From: Acidobacteriota bacterium
Lineage (GTDB): Bacteria; Acidobacteriota; Terriglobia; Bryobacterales; Bryobacteraceae
NCBI GenBank assembly: GCA_016213755.1
Contig: JACQZT010000353.1
Span: 1-38,856 of the forward strand
DNA length: 38,856 nucleotides
Reading direction: 5' to 3'
The translations under genes were made by a program, and so were the position numbers. The notes under the pieces were generated by a model. That model searched no databases and was not told the DNA's origin. It saw nothing but the letters and a program-made list of their open reading frames with translations. Each line of letters opens with the position of its first letter. Position 1 is the first letter of the stretch. Of the stretch, positions 25,434 through 34,116 are shown in pieces.

Positions 25434-26843
25434 ATGCCGACTCGCAGAGAATTCCTCATTGCCGGACTGGGCGCCACCCCCGCCGCTTCCCGCCCCAATG
25501 TCCTGCTGATTACCGCCGACGACATGAACTGGGACGCGCCCGGCTGCTTCGGCAACCCGATGCCGAACGTCACGCCCAATATCGACCGGCTGGCCTCGCA
25601 GGGCATGCGCTTCGAACACGCTCACGTGACCGTCGCCGTTTGCCAGCCCTGCCGCTCCGCGCTGATGACCGGCCGCTATCCGCACCGCAACGGCGCCGAG
25701 GGATTCCAGCCCATTCGCGAGGATGTCCCGACCTTGCAGGAGCAGTTGCGCGGAGCGGGCTATCTGAACGGTATCCTCTCCAAAACCGAGCACCTGGCGC
25801 CACAGTCCAAGTTCTGCTGGGACTACTTCGAGCCCGCCGCAACTCTCGGCGCGGGCCGCGACCCGTCGCTCTACCACCGCCACACGGCCGAGTTTCTGAA
25901 GCGCGCCCGGTCGGCGGGCAAGCCGTTCTTCCTGATGGCGAACGCAAGCGACCCTCACCGCCCGTTCGCCGGCAGCGACCAGGAAGCCGCCGGCCAGACA
26001 AAGAAAAAGAGGGCGGACAAGCCGCAGCCGGTGCGGCGCACTCTCCGGCCCGGCGAGGTGCGCGTGCCGGGCTTCCTGCCCGACATCCCCGAGGTCCGGC
26101 GCGAAGTGGCCGAGTATTATACGTCGGTCTACCGCTGCGACGAGACGGTGGGCGAGGTGCTGCGGGCCTTGCGCGAATCGGGGCTGGAACAAAACACGCT
26201 GGTCATGTTTCTGAGCGACAACGGCATGTCGTTCCCCTATTCGAAGACCAACTGCTACCGCGATTCCACCCGCACGCCGTGGATCGTGCGCTGGCCCGGA
26301 CGCGTGAAGCCCTCGGTGGTGGAAGGCCGGCACATGATCTCGGGCATCGACTTCATGCCCACCGTGCTCGAAGTGGCGGGATTGCCGGCGGTGGAGGGCA
26401 TGGACGGGCGCTCCTTCGTGCCCGTGCTGGAGGGCCGCGGGCAGGCCGGGCGCGAGCAGGTGGTGACGGTGTTCCACGAAACCTCGGGCCGGCAGCGCTT
26501 CGAGATGCGCGCCCTCGAGACGCCCCGCTTTGGCTACATCTACAATGGCTGGTCCGACGGGAAAAGGATCTTCCGAAACGAATCGCAGAACGGCCGCACC
26601 TTCGCCGCCATGCGCGAGGCCGCCCAGACCGATCCCGGCATCGCCGCCCGCGTCGAGTTCTTCGTGAAGCGCGTTCCCGAGGAGTTCTACGATTACCAGG
26701 CCGACCCGCACGCGCTCCGCAACCTGATCCAGACCCCCCAACACCAGGCGGAAATCGGGCGCATGCGCCGCGCCCTGCTGGACTGGATGCGGAAGACCGC
26801 CGATCCCGTGGCGGGCGCGTTTCAGGAGAGAATCAAAGCATGA
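25434..26843 (+). CDS. sulfatase (type I, FGly), Tat-exported
   Basis: 469 residues. 'MPTRREFLIAGLG' is a twin-arginine signal, which suits a periplasmic enzyme. The alkaline-phosphatase-fold sulfatase core begins 'RPNVLLITADDMNWD' with calcium ligands D29 and D30. The formylglycine motif is 'CQPCRSALMTGR': C70 is the modified cysteine of C-x-P-x-R, but the fourth position is Cys instead of the usual Ser, Thr or Ala. 'VMFLSDNG' later supplies the remaining metal site. It likely removes sulfate esters from a glycan. The stop overlaps the next start (ATGA), joining it to the fucosidase fusion and the GH-A gene in one operon. No sulfatase-maturing enzyme is in the window. Confidence 0.95.
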   Translation: MPTRREFLIAGLGATPAASRPNVLLITADDMNWDAPGCFGNPMPNVTPNIDRLASQGMRFEHAHVTVAVCQPCRSALMTGRYPHRNGAEGFQPIREDVPTLQEQLRGAGYLNGILSKTEHLAPQSKFCWDYFEPAATLGAGRDPSLYHRHTAEFLKRARSAGKPFFLMANASDPHRPFAGSDQEAAGQTKKKRADKPQPVRRTLRPGEVRVPGFLPDIPEVRREVAEYYTSVYRCDETVGEVLRALRESGLEQNTLVMFLSDNGMSFPYSKTNCYRDSTRTPWIVRWPGRVKPSVVEGRHMISGIDFMPTVLEVAGLPAVEGMDGRSFVPVLEGRGQAGREQVVTVFHETSGRQRFEMRALETPRFGYIYNGWSDGKRIFRNESQNGRTFAAMREAAQTDPGIAARVEFFVKRVPEEFYDYQADPHALRNLIQTPQHQAEIGRMRRALLDWMRKTADPVAGAFQERIKA

Positions 26844-29086
26844 TCCCGCGAGTCCTCTGTCTGCTGTTTGCCGTGACCATGGCCGCCGCGCCGGCGCCCA
26901 TCCGGGCCCTCATCGTCGACGGCCAGAACAACCATAGCTGGCAGACCACCACGCCTCCGCTCAAGAAGATGCTGGAAGCCACCGGCCTGTTCGCGGTGGA
27001 TGTGGCAACCACGGCGCCCAAGGGCGGCGACATGTCCGCGTTCCGGCCCGATTTCAAAGCGTACAAAGTGGTGGTGCTCAATTACACTGGCGACGACTGG
27101 CCGGAAGCCACGCGCGGCGCCTTTCTCGCACACGTGCGCGGGGGCGGCGGAGTGGTGGTTTACCACGCGGCCGACAACGCTTTTCCGAAGTGGCCGGAGT
27201 TCAACGAGATCATCGGCGTCGGCGGCTGGGGCGGCCGCGATCAATCGGCCGGCCCGATGATCCGCTGGCGCGACGGCAAGATGGTGCTGGAAGACAAGCC
27301 CGGCCGCGCCGGACATCACGGCAAGCGCCTGCCCTTCGAAGTGGTGATGCGAGACCGAAACCACCCCATTACCCGCGGCCTGCCGGAAAGCTGGATGCAC
27401 GTGGCCGACGAACTCTATGACAGTATGCGCGGCCCGGCGAGGAATGTCACGCTGCTGGCTACCGCCTGGTCCGACCCGGCCAACGCCGGCACCGGCGAAC
27501 ACGAACCGATGCTGTTCACCGTCTCGTACGGCCAGGGCCGCATCTTCCACACCATGCTCGGCCACGACCCGGAAGCGCTGGCCGGCGCGGGCTTCCAGGT
27601 CACCTTTACGCGCGGCGCCGAGTGGGCCGCCACCGGCAAGGTGACGCAGAAGGTCCCGGCCGGCTTCGGTGCCCAAACCTACCAACCGGCGTGGGATTCC
27701 ATTGACCAGCGGCCAACGCCGGCTTGGTTTACCGACGCCAAGTTCGGCATCTTCATTCACTGGGGCGTCTACTCGGTGCCGGCCTACGCTCCGGTGATCC
27801 CGGGCAAGCTGGCTTACGCCGAGTGGTATTGGAACGCGATGACGCGCGGCCAGAGCGATCCCAAGGCGAATCCGATTCAGGCCGGCACCTGGGCCTTTCA
27901 TCGGAAGCAGTACGGCGCGAACTTCCCGTATCAGGATTTCGCGCCGCAATTTCGCGCGGAGTTGTTCGACCCGGACCACTGGGCCGATGTCTTTGCGCGC
28001 TCGGGCGCCAAGTATGTTGCGCTGACCTCGAAGCATCACGAGGGGTTTGCGCTGTGGCCCAGCAAAGAGGCCTCCGCAACGTGGGGCCGCCCCTGGAATG
28101 CGGTCGAGATTGGGCCGAAGCGGGATGTATTGGGCGACCTGAGCGACGCGGTCCGGCGCAAGGGTCTGCGCATGGGCTTCTACTATTCGCTCTACGAGTG
28201 GTACAACCCGCTGTGGCTGTCCGACAAGCCGCGCTACATCCGGGAGCACATGACTCCGCAGTTCAAAGACCTGGTCACGCGCTACCAGCCGTCCATCATC
28301 TTCAGCGATGGCGAGTGGGACCTGCCTTCCGCCGAATGGCGCAGCCCGGAGCTGCTCGCCTGGCTGTTCAACGAATCGCCGGTGAAGGGCGAAGTGGTCA
28401 TCAACGACCGGTGGGGCAAGGACTCGCGCCACAAGCACGGCGGCTACTGGACCACCGAATACACGCCCGGCATGAGCGGCATGGAGCATCCCTGGGAAGA
28501 GAGCCGCGGCATGGGCTTCAGCTACGGTTACAACCGCGCCGAACGCCTGGAGCATTACCACACGGGGCGAGAACTCGTCCTCATGCTGGTGGATTTGGTC
28601 AGCCGCGGCGGCAACCTGCTGCTCGACATCGGCCCCGACGGCGATGGCACGATCCCCGTCATCATGGAAGAGCGCCTGATTCAGATCGGCGACTTTCTGA
28701 GGGTCAACGGCGACGCGATCTACGGCACGAAACCCTGGAAGGCCACGCGGCAATTGAGCGCGGGCGAAGCGCCCAAGATCGAATACAACAGGGAGTTCGA
28801 GACCGCCTACGACGTGACCAAGCTGGCGGCCAAGCCCGCGCCCGGCAAGGCTGCGATTGAGGCGTTCTTTACCTCGAAGGGCAGCGATCTGTTCGCAATT
28901 CTGCCCCGCTGGCCCGGCCGCGACTTCCTCGTCAAGGATGTGACCGGAGTCAAGTCGGCGACTCTGCTCGGATCCAAGGCGCCGCTGAAGTTCAAGGCGG
29001 CCAAGGGCGGAGTGTCGATCGAGCTTCCCGATCTCCCGGAAGAGCTGATGCAGCAGCCCGCCTGGGTGCTGAAGCTGAGCCAATGA
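26840..29086 (+). CDS. ThuA-like domain fused to GH29 alpha-L-fucosidase
   Basis: 748 residues with a signal peptide ('VLCLLFAVTMAAAPAP'). Residues about 22-260 are a ThuA-like domain (class I glutamine amidotransferase-like fold), with 'IVDGQNNHSWQTTTP' and 'GGGGVVVYHAADNAFP'. Residues about 275-640 are a GH29 retaining alpha-fucosidase: 'PAWFTDAKFGIFIHWGVYS', 'SKHHEGFALW', and the nucleophile D490 in 'IIFSDGEWD'. A short beta-rich C-terminal part follows. ThuA and GH29 are usually separate proteins, so this is an uncommon fusion. It is coupled by ATGA overlaps to the sulfatase before and the GH-A gene after, which points to breakdown of a sulfated fucose-containing glycan. The sulfate position and the role of ThuA are unknown. 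Confidence 0.93.
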   Translation: MIPRVLCLLFAVTMAAAPAPIRALIVDGQNNHSWQTTTPPLKKMLEATGLFAVDVATTAPKGGDMSAFRPDFKAYKVVVLNYTGDDWPEATRGAFLAHVRGGGGVVVYHAADNAFPKWPEFNEIIGVGGWGGRDQSAGPMIRWRDGKMVLEDKPGRAGHHGKRLPFEVVMRDRNHPITRGLPESWMHVADELYDSMRGPARNVTLLATAWSDPANAGTGEHEPMLFTVSYGQGRIFHTMLGHDPEALAGAGFQVTFTRGAEWAATGKVTQKVPAGFGAQTYQPAWDSIDQRPTPAWFTDAKFGIFIHWGVYSVPAYAPVIPGKLAYAEWYWNAMTRGQSDPKANPIQAGTWAFHRKQYGANFPYQDFAPQFRAELFDPDHWADVFARSGAKYVALTSKHHEGFALWPSKEASATWGRPWNAVEIGPKRDVLGDLSDAVRRKGLRMGFYYSLYEWYNPLWLSDKPRYIREHMTPQFKDLVTRYQPSIIFSDGEWDLPSAEWRSPELLAWLFNESPVKGEVVINDRWGKDSRHKHGGYWTTEYTPGMSGMEHPWEESRGMGFSYGYNRAERLEHYHTGRELVLMLVDLVSRGGNLLLDIGPDGDGTIPVIMEERLIQIGDFLRVNGDAIYGTKPWKATRQLSAGEAPKIEYNREFETAYDVTKLAAKPAPGKAAIEAFFTSKGSDLFAILPRWPGRDFLVKDVTGVKSATLLGSKAPLKFKAAKGGVSIELPDLPEELMQQPAWVLKLSQ

Positions 29087-31680
29087 GCCGCATTTGGATT
29101 CTTGTCGTCTGCGCCTCGGCAGCTCTGGGCCAGACTCTGATCCAAACCGACTTCGGCGGCCAGTGGGCGCCGGTATCCAATAATCCCCGGGGAAGCGGAG
29201 AACTCCCGCGAGGCTGGGCCGACAACTCGAATTGGGCCGATCTCAAGATTCACCACGAGCGGAAGGACGAAGACGGCGCCCCGTTCCTGCGCAGCACGGT
29301 TTCCGCGCTGGAGACCGGCTGGGGGCAGTTGCAGCACAACCTGCCGCGAGTTACCGAGAGCGCCTACTACCGGCTGCGCATGCGCGCCCGCTCGGCCGAC
29401 GAACTGAACGCGAGCGCCGGCATCCGGCGCAGCGGCTCTCCGTACAACTATCTCTGGCAGATGACCATCGCGCCAGGCGCCCGCTGGCGGGACTATGTTT
29501 TCTACACCAAGCTGTCGCCGGCAGAGTACGATGTCGGCTTCTACATTGCCATCAACGGCGCGGGTTCATTCGATCTGAGCGTGTTTCAACTGGACAAGCT
29601 GAGCGAGCGGCAATTGCTGGATGAGCTGGCTCGCAACGCCGGAGACCTGCCGAAGAACCTGCTGCGGAACACGCGGTTTCCCCTGGGGCTGCCGGCCGGT
29701 TGGGTGCTGGATCGGGAGTCTTCGGATGAAGATGTGGTCCAGGTATCCGCGGAAGGCAACGCCTTGCATGTCACGGGCGCCAAGCCGTGGACTATCACTT
29801 CGGAGCCGTTTGCCGCGCCGAAACCGAAGGCTTCCTACACCGCCAGCTTTACGGCACGGGGCAGCGCCGCGGGGAGACTGGTATTGATCGCCGACGGCAG
29901 CGGAATCGCGACGCGCAACTTTCGCGCCACGCCCGAGCCGCAAAGGTTGTCGGTCACTTTCGCCGCGCCGTTGCTCGGACGAGCCCAGGCGCTGCGCATC
30001 GAGGGGACGGGCGAATTGTGGATGGAGGATTTCCAACTGGAAGAAGGGGCCTCGGCAACCGCCTTCACGCCGCCGGCATGCGAGCTCCAGTTCGGCACAC
30101 CCTCGCCGATTCGCGCGGCGTTCGACGCCGAGTCCCTGGAACTGCGCTATGCGACGCTGGGCGGGGAGAGCTGCGCGAAGGTCCGTCTTCGCGCGGAGAA
30201 CCTGGCGGGCGAGGAGTCCGAACTGGCTGCGGACGGCCTGTCGGGCGTAACGGAACTGCCGGCGGCGTTTGGCGCTTACCGGGTGGAGGGCTGGGTCGAG
30301 GGAGAGGACGGCGCCCGGCTCAGCCCTTACCAGGAGATGACGCTATACCGGCTGCGCCGTCCTCGCTACTGGATGCGGGACGCGCCGGACTCGCCCTTCG
30401 GCGTGCACACCAACTCCACCACCCGGCACATTCTGATGGCCAAGGCGGCCGGCATCAACTGGACCCGGCTGCACGATGCGGGTCTGCAATACATCGGCTG
30501 GTACCACCTGGAACGCAAGCCGGGCGAATGGACTTTCTATGACGACGACATCCGGCGCTACCGGCGGTACGGGCTGAAGGTGCTCGGCCTGCTCTCGACG
30601 GCGCCGGAGTGGGCGAGCTATTTCGACAAGGCCCGGAACGGGTACTACGACCGGTTCTATCAACCGCGCGATCTGGAGCAGTTCGCCAACTACGTGCGGA
30701 CCGTGACGAAGCGCTACCGAGGCGCGATCGATACCTGGGACGTCTGGAACGAGCCTTGGAACGCCGGGTGGTGGGCGGTGGCCTACGACGAGATCGAGAA
30801 GAAGTATGTCACCAGCGCGAAGCCGCAGGCCGATTTTGTGAGCTTGCAGCGAAAAGCGGCCGAAACGGCGAAGCAGGTGGATCCCTCGCTGACCGTGCTC
30901 GGGGCGAACTCCACCACCGGCTCCACCGGCACGGCGTGGACCACGGGGATTGTGGCCGCGGGGGGTCTGCAAACCTCGGACGTTCTCTGCTACCACCAGT
31001 ACACGACCGAGCCGCTGGGTTTCGCCAACGACGCGGTAGCCAGGGGCTGGCGCGATGCGATGGGACCCGCGCGAACCGAGAGCGGCCTCGCCAAACCGGT
31101 GTGGATGACGGAAGGTTCGCCGGTGCATTCTCTGTCGGGCGCGGGCTTCTACAAGCGCATCCTGCCCTTCTCCGATACCGAGAACTTCTCACTGACTTCG
31201 GACCGGATTGCGCGCTACGTCGTCGCACTGCTGGCCGAGAACGTGCGCAAGGTGTTCCTGTATTCCATGCATTCGCACGATTCGCTCGCCGGCGCCGAGA
31301 ACCCCTGGCGGGTCATCGTGGGCCGGGATGGATACTTGCATCCGAACGCGGCCGCCCACTCGGCGCTGGCCTGGCTGCTCGAAGACAAGCGGTTTGTCAG
31401 TCGGCTCGATCCGTCCCCGTCGGTCACCATCTGCCTTTTCGAAGGCCCGGATGGATCGGTGGCCGTTGTGGCGCCCCGCCCGGGCGCGGCGCCGGATTGG
31501 ACTCCGCCCGCCCTGGCGCGCCTGGATCTCTATGGCAACCCGGTCGCGGATGGCGTTCCGCGTGGACGCACCGTTTCCTACCTGGTGCATGAGGGGGATG
31601 CGGCGTCGCTGACCAATTCCTTAACAGTTCTTAACACGCGCGTGCAAACGCGCGGCGCGCGGCCCGCGTCTATCCAGTGA
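29083..31680 (+). CDS. multi-domain clan GH-A glycoside hydrolase
   Basis: 865 residues with a signal peptide ('ILVVCASAALGQ'). Residues about 18-330 contain two beta-sandwich modules that look like carbohydrate-binding domains. The TIM barrel (about 430-740) has clan GH-A features: a 'TWDVWNEPW' acid/base glutamate E557 after strand 4, and a 'VWMTEGSP' nucleophile candidate E677 after strand 7. The barrel opening, 'FGVHTNSTTRHILMAKAAG', recalls GH39-like and GH5/GH42-like enzymes, but no single family can be assigned. The last residues ('TRGARPASIQ') are basic and of unknown use. The start overlaps the fucosidase stop (ATGA). Together with the sulfatase and fucosidase it would depolymerise the glycan backbone in the periplasm or outside the cell. 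Confidence 0.88.
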   Translation: MSRIWILVVCASAALGQTLIQTDFGGQWAPVSNNPRGSGELPRGWADNSNWADLKIHHERKDEDGAPFLRSTVSALETGWGQLQHNLPRVTESAYYRLRMRARSADELNASAGIRRSGSPYNYLWQMTIAPGARWRDYVFYTKLSPAEYDVGFYIAINGAGSFDLSVFQLDKLSERQLLDELARNAGDLPKNLLRNTRFPLGLPAGWVLDRESSDEDVVQVSAEGNALHVTGAKPWTITSEPFAAPKPKASYTASFTARGSAAGRLVLIADGSGIATRNFRATPEPQRLSVTFAAPLLGRAQALRIEGTGELWMEDFQLEEGASATAFTPPACELQFGTPSPIRAAFDAESLELRYATLGGESCAKVRLRAENLAGEESELAADGLSGVTELPAAFGAYRVEGWVEGEDGARLSPYQEMTLYRLRRPRYWMRDAPDSPFGVHTNSTTRHILMAKAAGINWTRLHDAGLQYIGWYHLERKPGEWTFYDDDIRRYRRYGLKVLGLLSTAPEWASYFDKARNGYYDRFYQPRDLEQFANYVRTVTKRYRGAIDTWDVWNEPWNAGWWAVAYDEIEKKYVTSAKPQADFVSLQRKAAETAKQVDPSLTVLGANSTTGSTGTAWTTGIVAAGGLQTSDVLCYHQYTTEPLGFANDAVARGWRDAMGPARTESGLAKPVWMTEGSPVHSLSGAGFYKRILPFSDTENFSLTSDRIARYVVALLAENVRKVFLYSMHSHDSLAGAENPWRVIVGRDGYLHPNAAAHSALAWLLEDKRFVSRLDPSPSVTICLFEGPDGSVAVVAPRPGAAPDWTPPALARLDLYGNPVADGVPRGRTVSYLVHEGDAASLTNSLTVLNTRVQTRGARPASIQ

Positions 31681-31684
31681 GGGA

Positions 31685-31981
31685 ATGACAATGGCAGCAA
31701 CCGCGGTTCGAGCGCCCTTGGTTGGGCCGACCCTGGAGCCTGTGGGGCTGACTCGCATGGAGCGGCAGTTACTGGACGTGCTGGTGCACAACCCGGGGCG
31801 CTGCATCTCCCGCGAAACCCTGCTCACGCGCGTGTGGGGCTATGGCGCGGGCGCCAGGTCGCGCACGGTGGACGTGCACATCCAGCGCCTGAGGCGCAAG
31901 CTGCCTCCGGAAACCGCCAACGCAATCAAGACCATCGTGCGGGCCGGTTATTGCTGGCTGCCCGAGCTCGTGGCGGGCTGA
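31685..31981 (+). CDS. stand-alone OmpR/PhoB-type winged-helix DNA-binding protein
   Basis: 98 residues; an ATG at 31691 has better spacing to GAGGGA than the ATG at 31685. Nearly the whole protein is the C-terminal effector domain of OmpR-type response regulators: 'LTRMERQLLDVLVHNPGRC' (helix 1), 'SRETLLTRVWGY' and 'SRTVDVHIQRLRRKL' (recognition helix), and the wing 'IKTIVRAGYCWLP'. There is no receiver domain, so it cannot be controlled by phosphorylation in the usual way. It lies four bases after the GH-A stop and 24 before the NtrC-type gene. It could regulate the glycan operon or act together with the NtrC-like protein. The sequence begins cleanly, so this is not an obvious 5' truncation, although a lost receiver cannot be excluded. 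Confidence 0.88.
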   Translation: MTMAATAVRAPLVGPTLEPVGLTRMERQLLDVLVHNPGRCISRETLLTRVWGYGAGARSRTVDVHIQRLRRKLPPETANAIKTIVRAGYCWLPELVAG

Positions 31982-32005
31982 CCCGGCTCGGGTTAAGCTG
32001 TTGAG

Positions 32006-33385
32006 ATGATCCCTGGGCGCGAGCCCGGCACACGCATGAAGCCGCGCATTCTCATTGTCGAAGACGAGGACAAGCTGCGCCGGGTCCTGGAATTGCAGCT
32101 CCAGTCCGCCGGGTTCGAGGTGGACCAGGCGGGCACGGCCGAGGAAGGACTGCGCCTGGCCGAGCGCGCCGACCTGGTGCTCACCGATCTGCGCCTGCCG
32201 GGCATGGACGGGCTGGAACTGCTGGCTCAACTGCGGCGGCAGAACATGCTCGCGCCGGTCATCGTGATGACCGCCTTCGGCACTGTGGAGGCCGCGGTGG
32301 AGGCCATGAAGGCGGGCGCGGCCGATTTCCTGCTCAAGCCCTTCGCGCTGGACCACCTGATGGCCGTGGTCCACAAGGCGCTGGAATTGCGCAGCCTGCG
32401 CGACGAAAACCGCCAGTTGCGCGAGGAACTGGGGCGGCGATACCAGTTCGACAACATCGTTGGCCGCAGCGCGCCCATGCAGGAGATTTTCGCCACCGTC
32501 ATGCGCGTGGCGCCCACCCGCGCCACCGTGCTGCTGTGCGGCGAAAGCGGCGTGGGCAAGGACCTGATCGCGCGCGCCATCCACTACCACTCGCCGCGGC
32601 GCGACTTCCCCTTCGTCAAAATCAACTGCACCGCCATCCCCGAGAACCTGATGGAGAGCGAGCTGTTCGGCTACGAGAAGGGCGCCTTCACCGGCGCGGC
32701 CTCGTCCAAGCCGGGCAAGTTCGAGCAGGCCGACACGGGCACCGCGTTTTTGGACGAAATCGGCGACGTGCCCGCCTCGACGCAGGTGAAGCTTCTGCGC
32801 GTGCTCCAGGAGCGCGAACTGGAGCGGCTGGGCAGCAACAAGACCCGCCACATCGACGTGCGCGTCGTCGCCGCCACCAACGCGGACCTGCGCGCGGCCC
32901 TGGAACGGGGCGACTTTCGCGAAGACCTCTACTACCGCCTCAACGTCGTTCCGCTAACCATCCCGCCGCTGCGCGAGCGCAAAGAGGACATCCCCTCTCT
33001 GGCCCGCCACTTCGTCGCCAAGCTGGCGGCCGGCTCGGCGAGCGGTGTGGAATCGATCTCCGACGAGGCGATCCAGAAGCTGATGGAGTACCACTGGCCG
33101 GGCAACGTGCGCGAACTGGAGAACGTCGTGGAACGCAGCCTGGTGCTCTGCGACCGCTCGCGGCTGGACGCCAGGGACATTCGTCTGGACATGTCGCCGC
33201 GCGGCGCGCCGCCCGCGGCCGACGGATTTCTTCCCGACGGCGTCACGCTGGACGAACACGAGCAGCGGATCCTGCGCGAGGCCCTGCGCCGCGCCGGCGG
33301 AAACAAGAGCCAGGCCGCGCGCATGCTGGGCCTGACGCGCAACGCCCTGCGCTACCGTCTGGCTCAGATGGGTATCGAGTCGTAA
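32006..33385 (+). CDS. NtrC-family sigma-54-dependent response regulator
   Basis: 459 residues from 32006; an ATG at 32036 begins right at the receiver domain ('MKPRILIVEDEDKLRR') and may be the true start. The receiver (about 12-130) has acidic D20 and D22 and the phospho-acceptor D61 in 'LTDLRLPGMDG'. The AAA+ domain (about 150-385) has a Walker A 'GESGVGKD', the sigma-54 contact loop 'KGAFTGAASS' and a Walker B 'TAFLDEIGD'. A Fis-type helix-turn-helix ends the protein ('NKSQAARMLGLTRNALRYRL'). It would activate sigma-54 promoters after phosphorylation by a kinase, which is not in the window. Target genes are unknown. Its stop overlaps the 3' end of rsmE on the other strand by 22 bases. Confidence 0.96.
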   Translation: MIPGREPGTRMKPRILIVEDEDKLRRVLELQLQSAGFEVDQAGTAEEGLRLAERADLVLTDLRLPGMDGLELLAQLRRQNMLAPVIVMTAFGTVEAAVEAMKAGAADFLLKPFALDHLMAVVHKALELRSLRDENRQLREELGRRYQFDNIVGRSAPMQEIFATVMRVAPTRATVLLCGESGVGKDLIARAIHYHSPRRDFPFVKINCTAIPENLMESELFGYEKGAFTGAASSKPGKFEQADTGTAFLDEIGDVPASTQVKLLRVLQERELERLGSNKTRHIDVRVVAATNADLRAALERGDFREDLYYRLNVVPLTIPPLRERKEDIPSLARHFVAKLAAGSASGVESISDEAIQKLMEYHWPGNVRELENVVERSLVLCDRSRLDARDIRLDMSPRGAPPAADGFLPDGVTLDEHEQRILREALRRAGGNKSQAARMLGLTRNALRYRLAQMGIES

Positions 33386-34098
33386 GCCGCCTGCCAGGCG
33401 TTGTTCACGATGGCCAGGGCCGCCGCGGCCGCGGTTTCCGCGCGCAGCACGTGGCGGCCCAGCGAGACCGGCCGCCAGCCGGCATCCAGCGCCGCCGAGC
33501 GCTCCTCCTCGATCCATCCGCCTTCCGGGCCGGCCAGGAGCGCGACCGAGGCATTGCGCGGATGCTCCTTGAACCAACGCGCCGGCGCGCCGGCCGCTTC
33601 GTCCAGGAAGAACCGCAGGTCCGCCGCGCGCCGGAGAGCGTCTTCCAATGGCTGGGGCTCTTCGAGCACCGGCAGCCGCGGACGCCGCGCCTGCTGGCTG
33701 GCTTCGAGCGCGATCCTGCGCCAGCGCTCCAGCCGCTTCGGCGCGGCCCGTTCCAGCCCCTTGTCGCAGCGCGCCGCAATCACCGGCACGAGGGTCTCCG
33801 CGCCCAGCTCGGCGGCCTTCTCGACGATCCACTCGAAGCGGTCGAACTTGATGAGCGAGGCCAGCAGCGTGACGCGCACCGGGGCTGCCCGGGGCGCCTG
33901 TTCTTCGAGCACGCGGAAAACCACCAGGTCCTTGCGCGCGGTCTCCACTTCGGCCAGGTACAGGCGCTGGTTGTCGGAGATCTCGTACACCTGTCCGAGA
34001 GCCACGCGGAGCACGCGGGTGAGGTGGTGCGCATCTTCGCCGCGCAACTCCGCGCGCTCGCGCCGCACCGCGTCCACGAAAAAAAGTCTTCGCGCCAT
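33364..34098 (-). CDS. rsmE: 16S rRNA (uracil-1498-N3)-methyltransferase
   Basis: 244 residues, the standard RsmE length. It methylates U1498 of 16S rRNA. The N-terminal PUA-like part has 'LRGEDAHHLTRVLRV'. The SPOUT (knotted) domain has 'LLASLIKFDRFEWIVEKAAELG', 'RIALEASQQARR', and the SAM-binding knot 'LLAGPEGGW' with 'VSLGRHVLRAETAA'. The start is 18 bases from the divergent ruvA start, so both must be driven from a very short shared region. The 3' end overlaps the NtrC-like gene by 22 bases. This is a housekeeping gene and nothing in it is unusual. Confidence 0.95.
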   Translation of the reverse strand: MARRLFFVDAVRRERAELRGEDAHHLTRVLRVALGQVYEISDNQRLYLAEVETARKDLVVFRVLEEQAPRAAPVRVTLLASLIKFDRFEWIVEKAAELGAETLVPVIAARCDKGLERAAPKRLERWRRIALEASQQARRPRLPVLEEPQPLEDALRRAADLRFFLDEAAGAPARWFKEHPRNASVALLAGPEGGWIEEERSAALDAGWRPVSLGRHVLRAETAAAAALAIVNNAWQAAYDSIPI

Positions 34099-34099
34099 G

Positions 34100-34105
34100 T
34101 AGAAT
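34100..34105 (+). promoter_or_regulatory. candidate -10 element (TAGAAT) for ruvA
   Basis: TAGAAT lies 11 bases before the ruvA ATG, inside the 18-base gap to the divergent rsmE. If used, its -35 must lie within the 5' end of rsmE and the leader would be only a few bases long. Confidence 0.3.
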
Positions 34106-34116
34106 AATCTTCTCAG

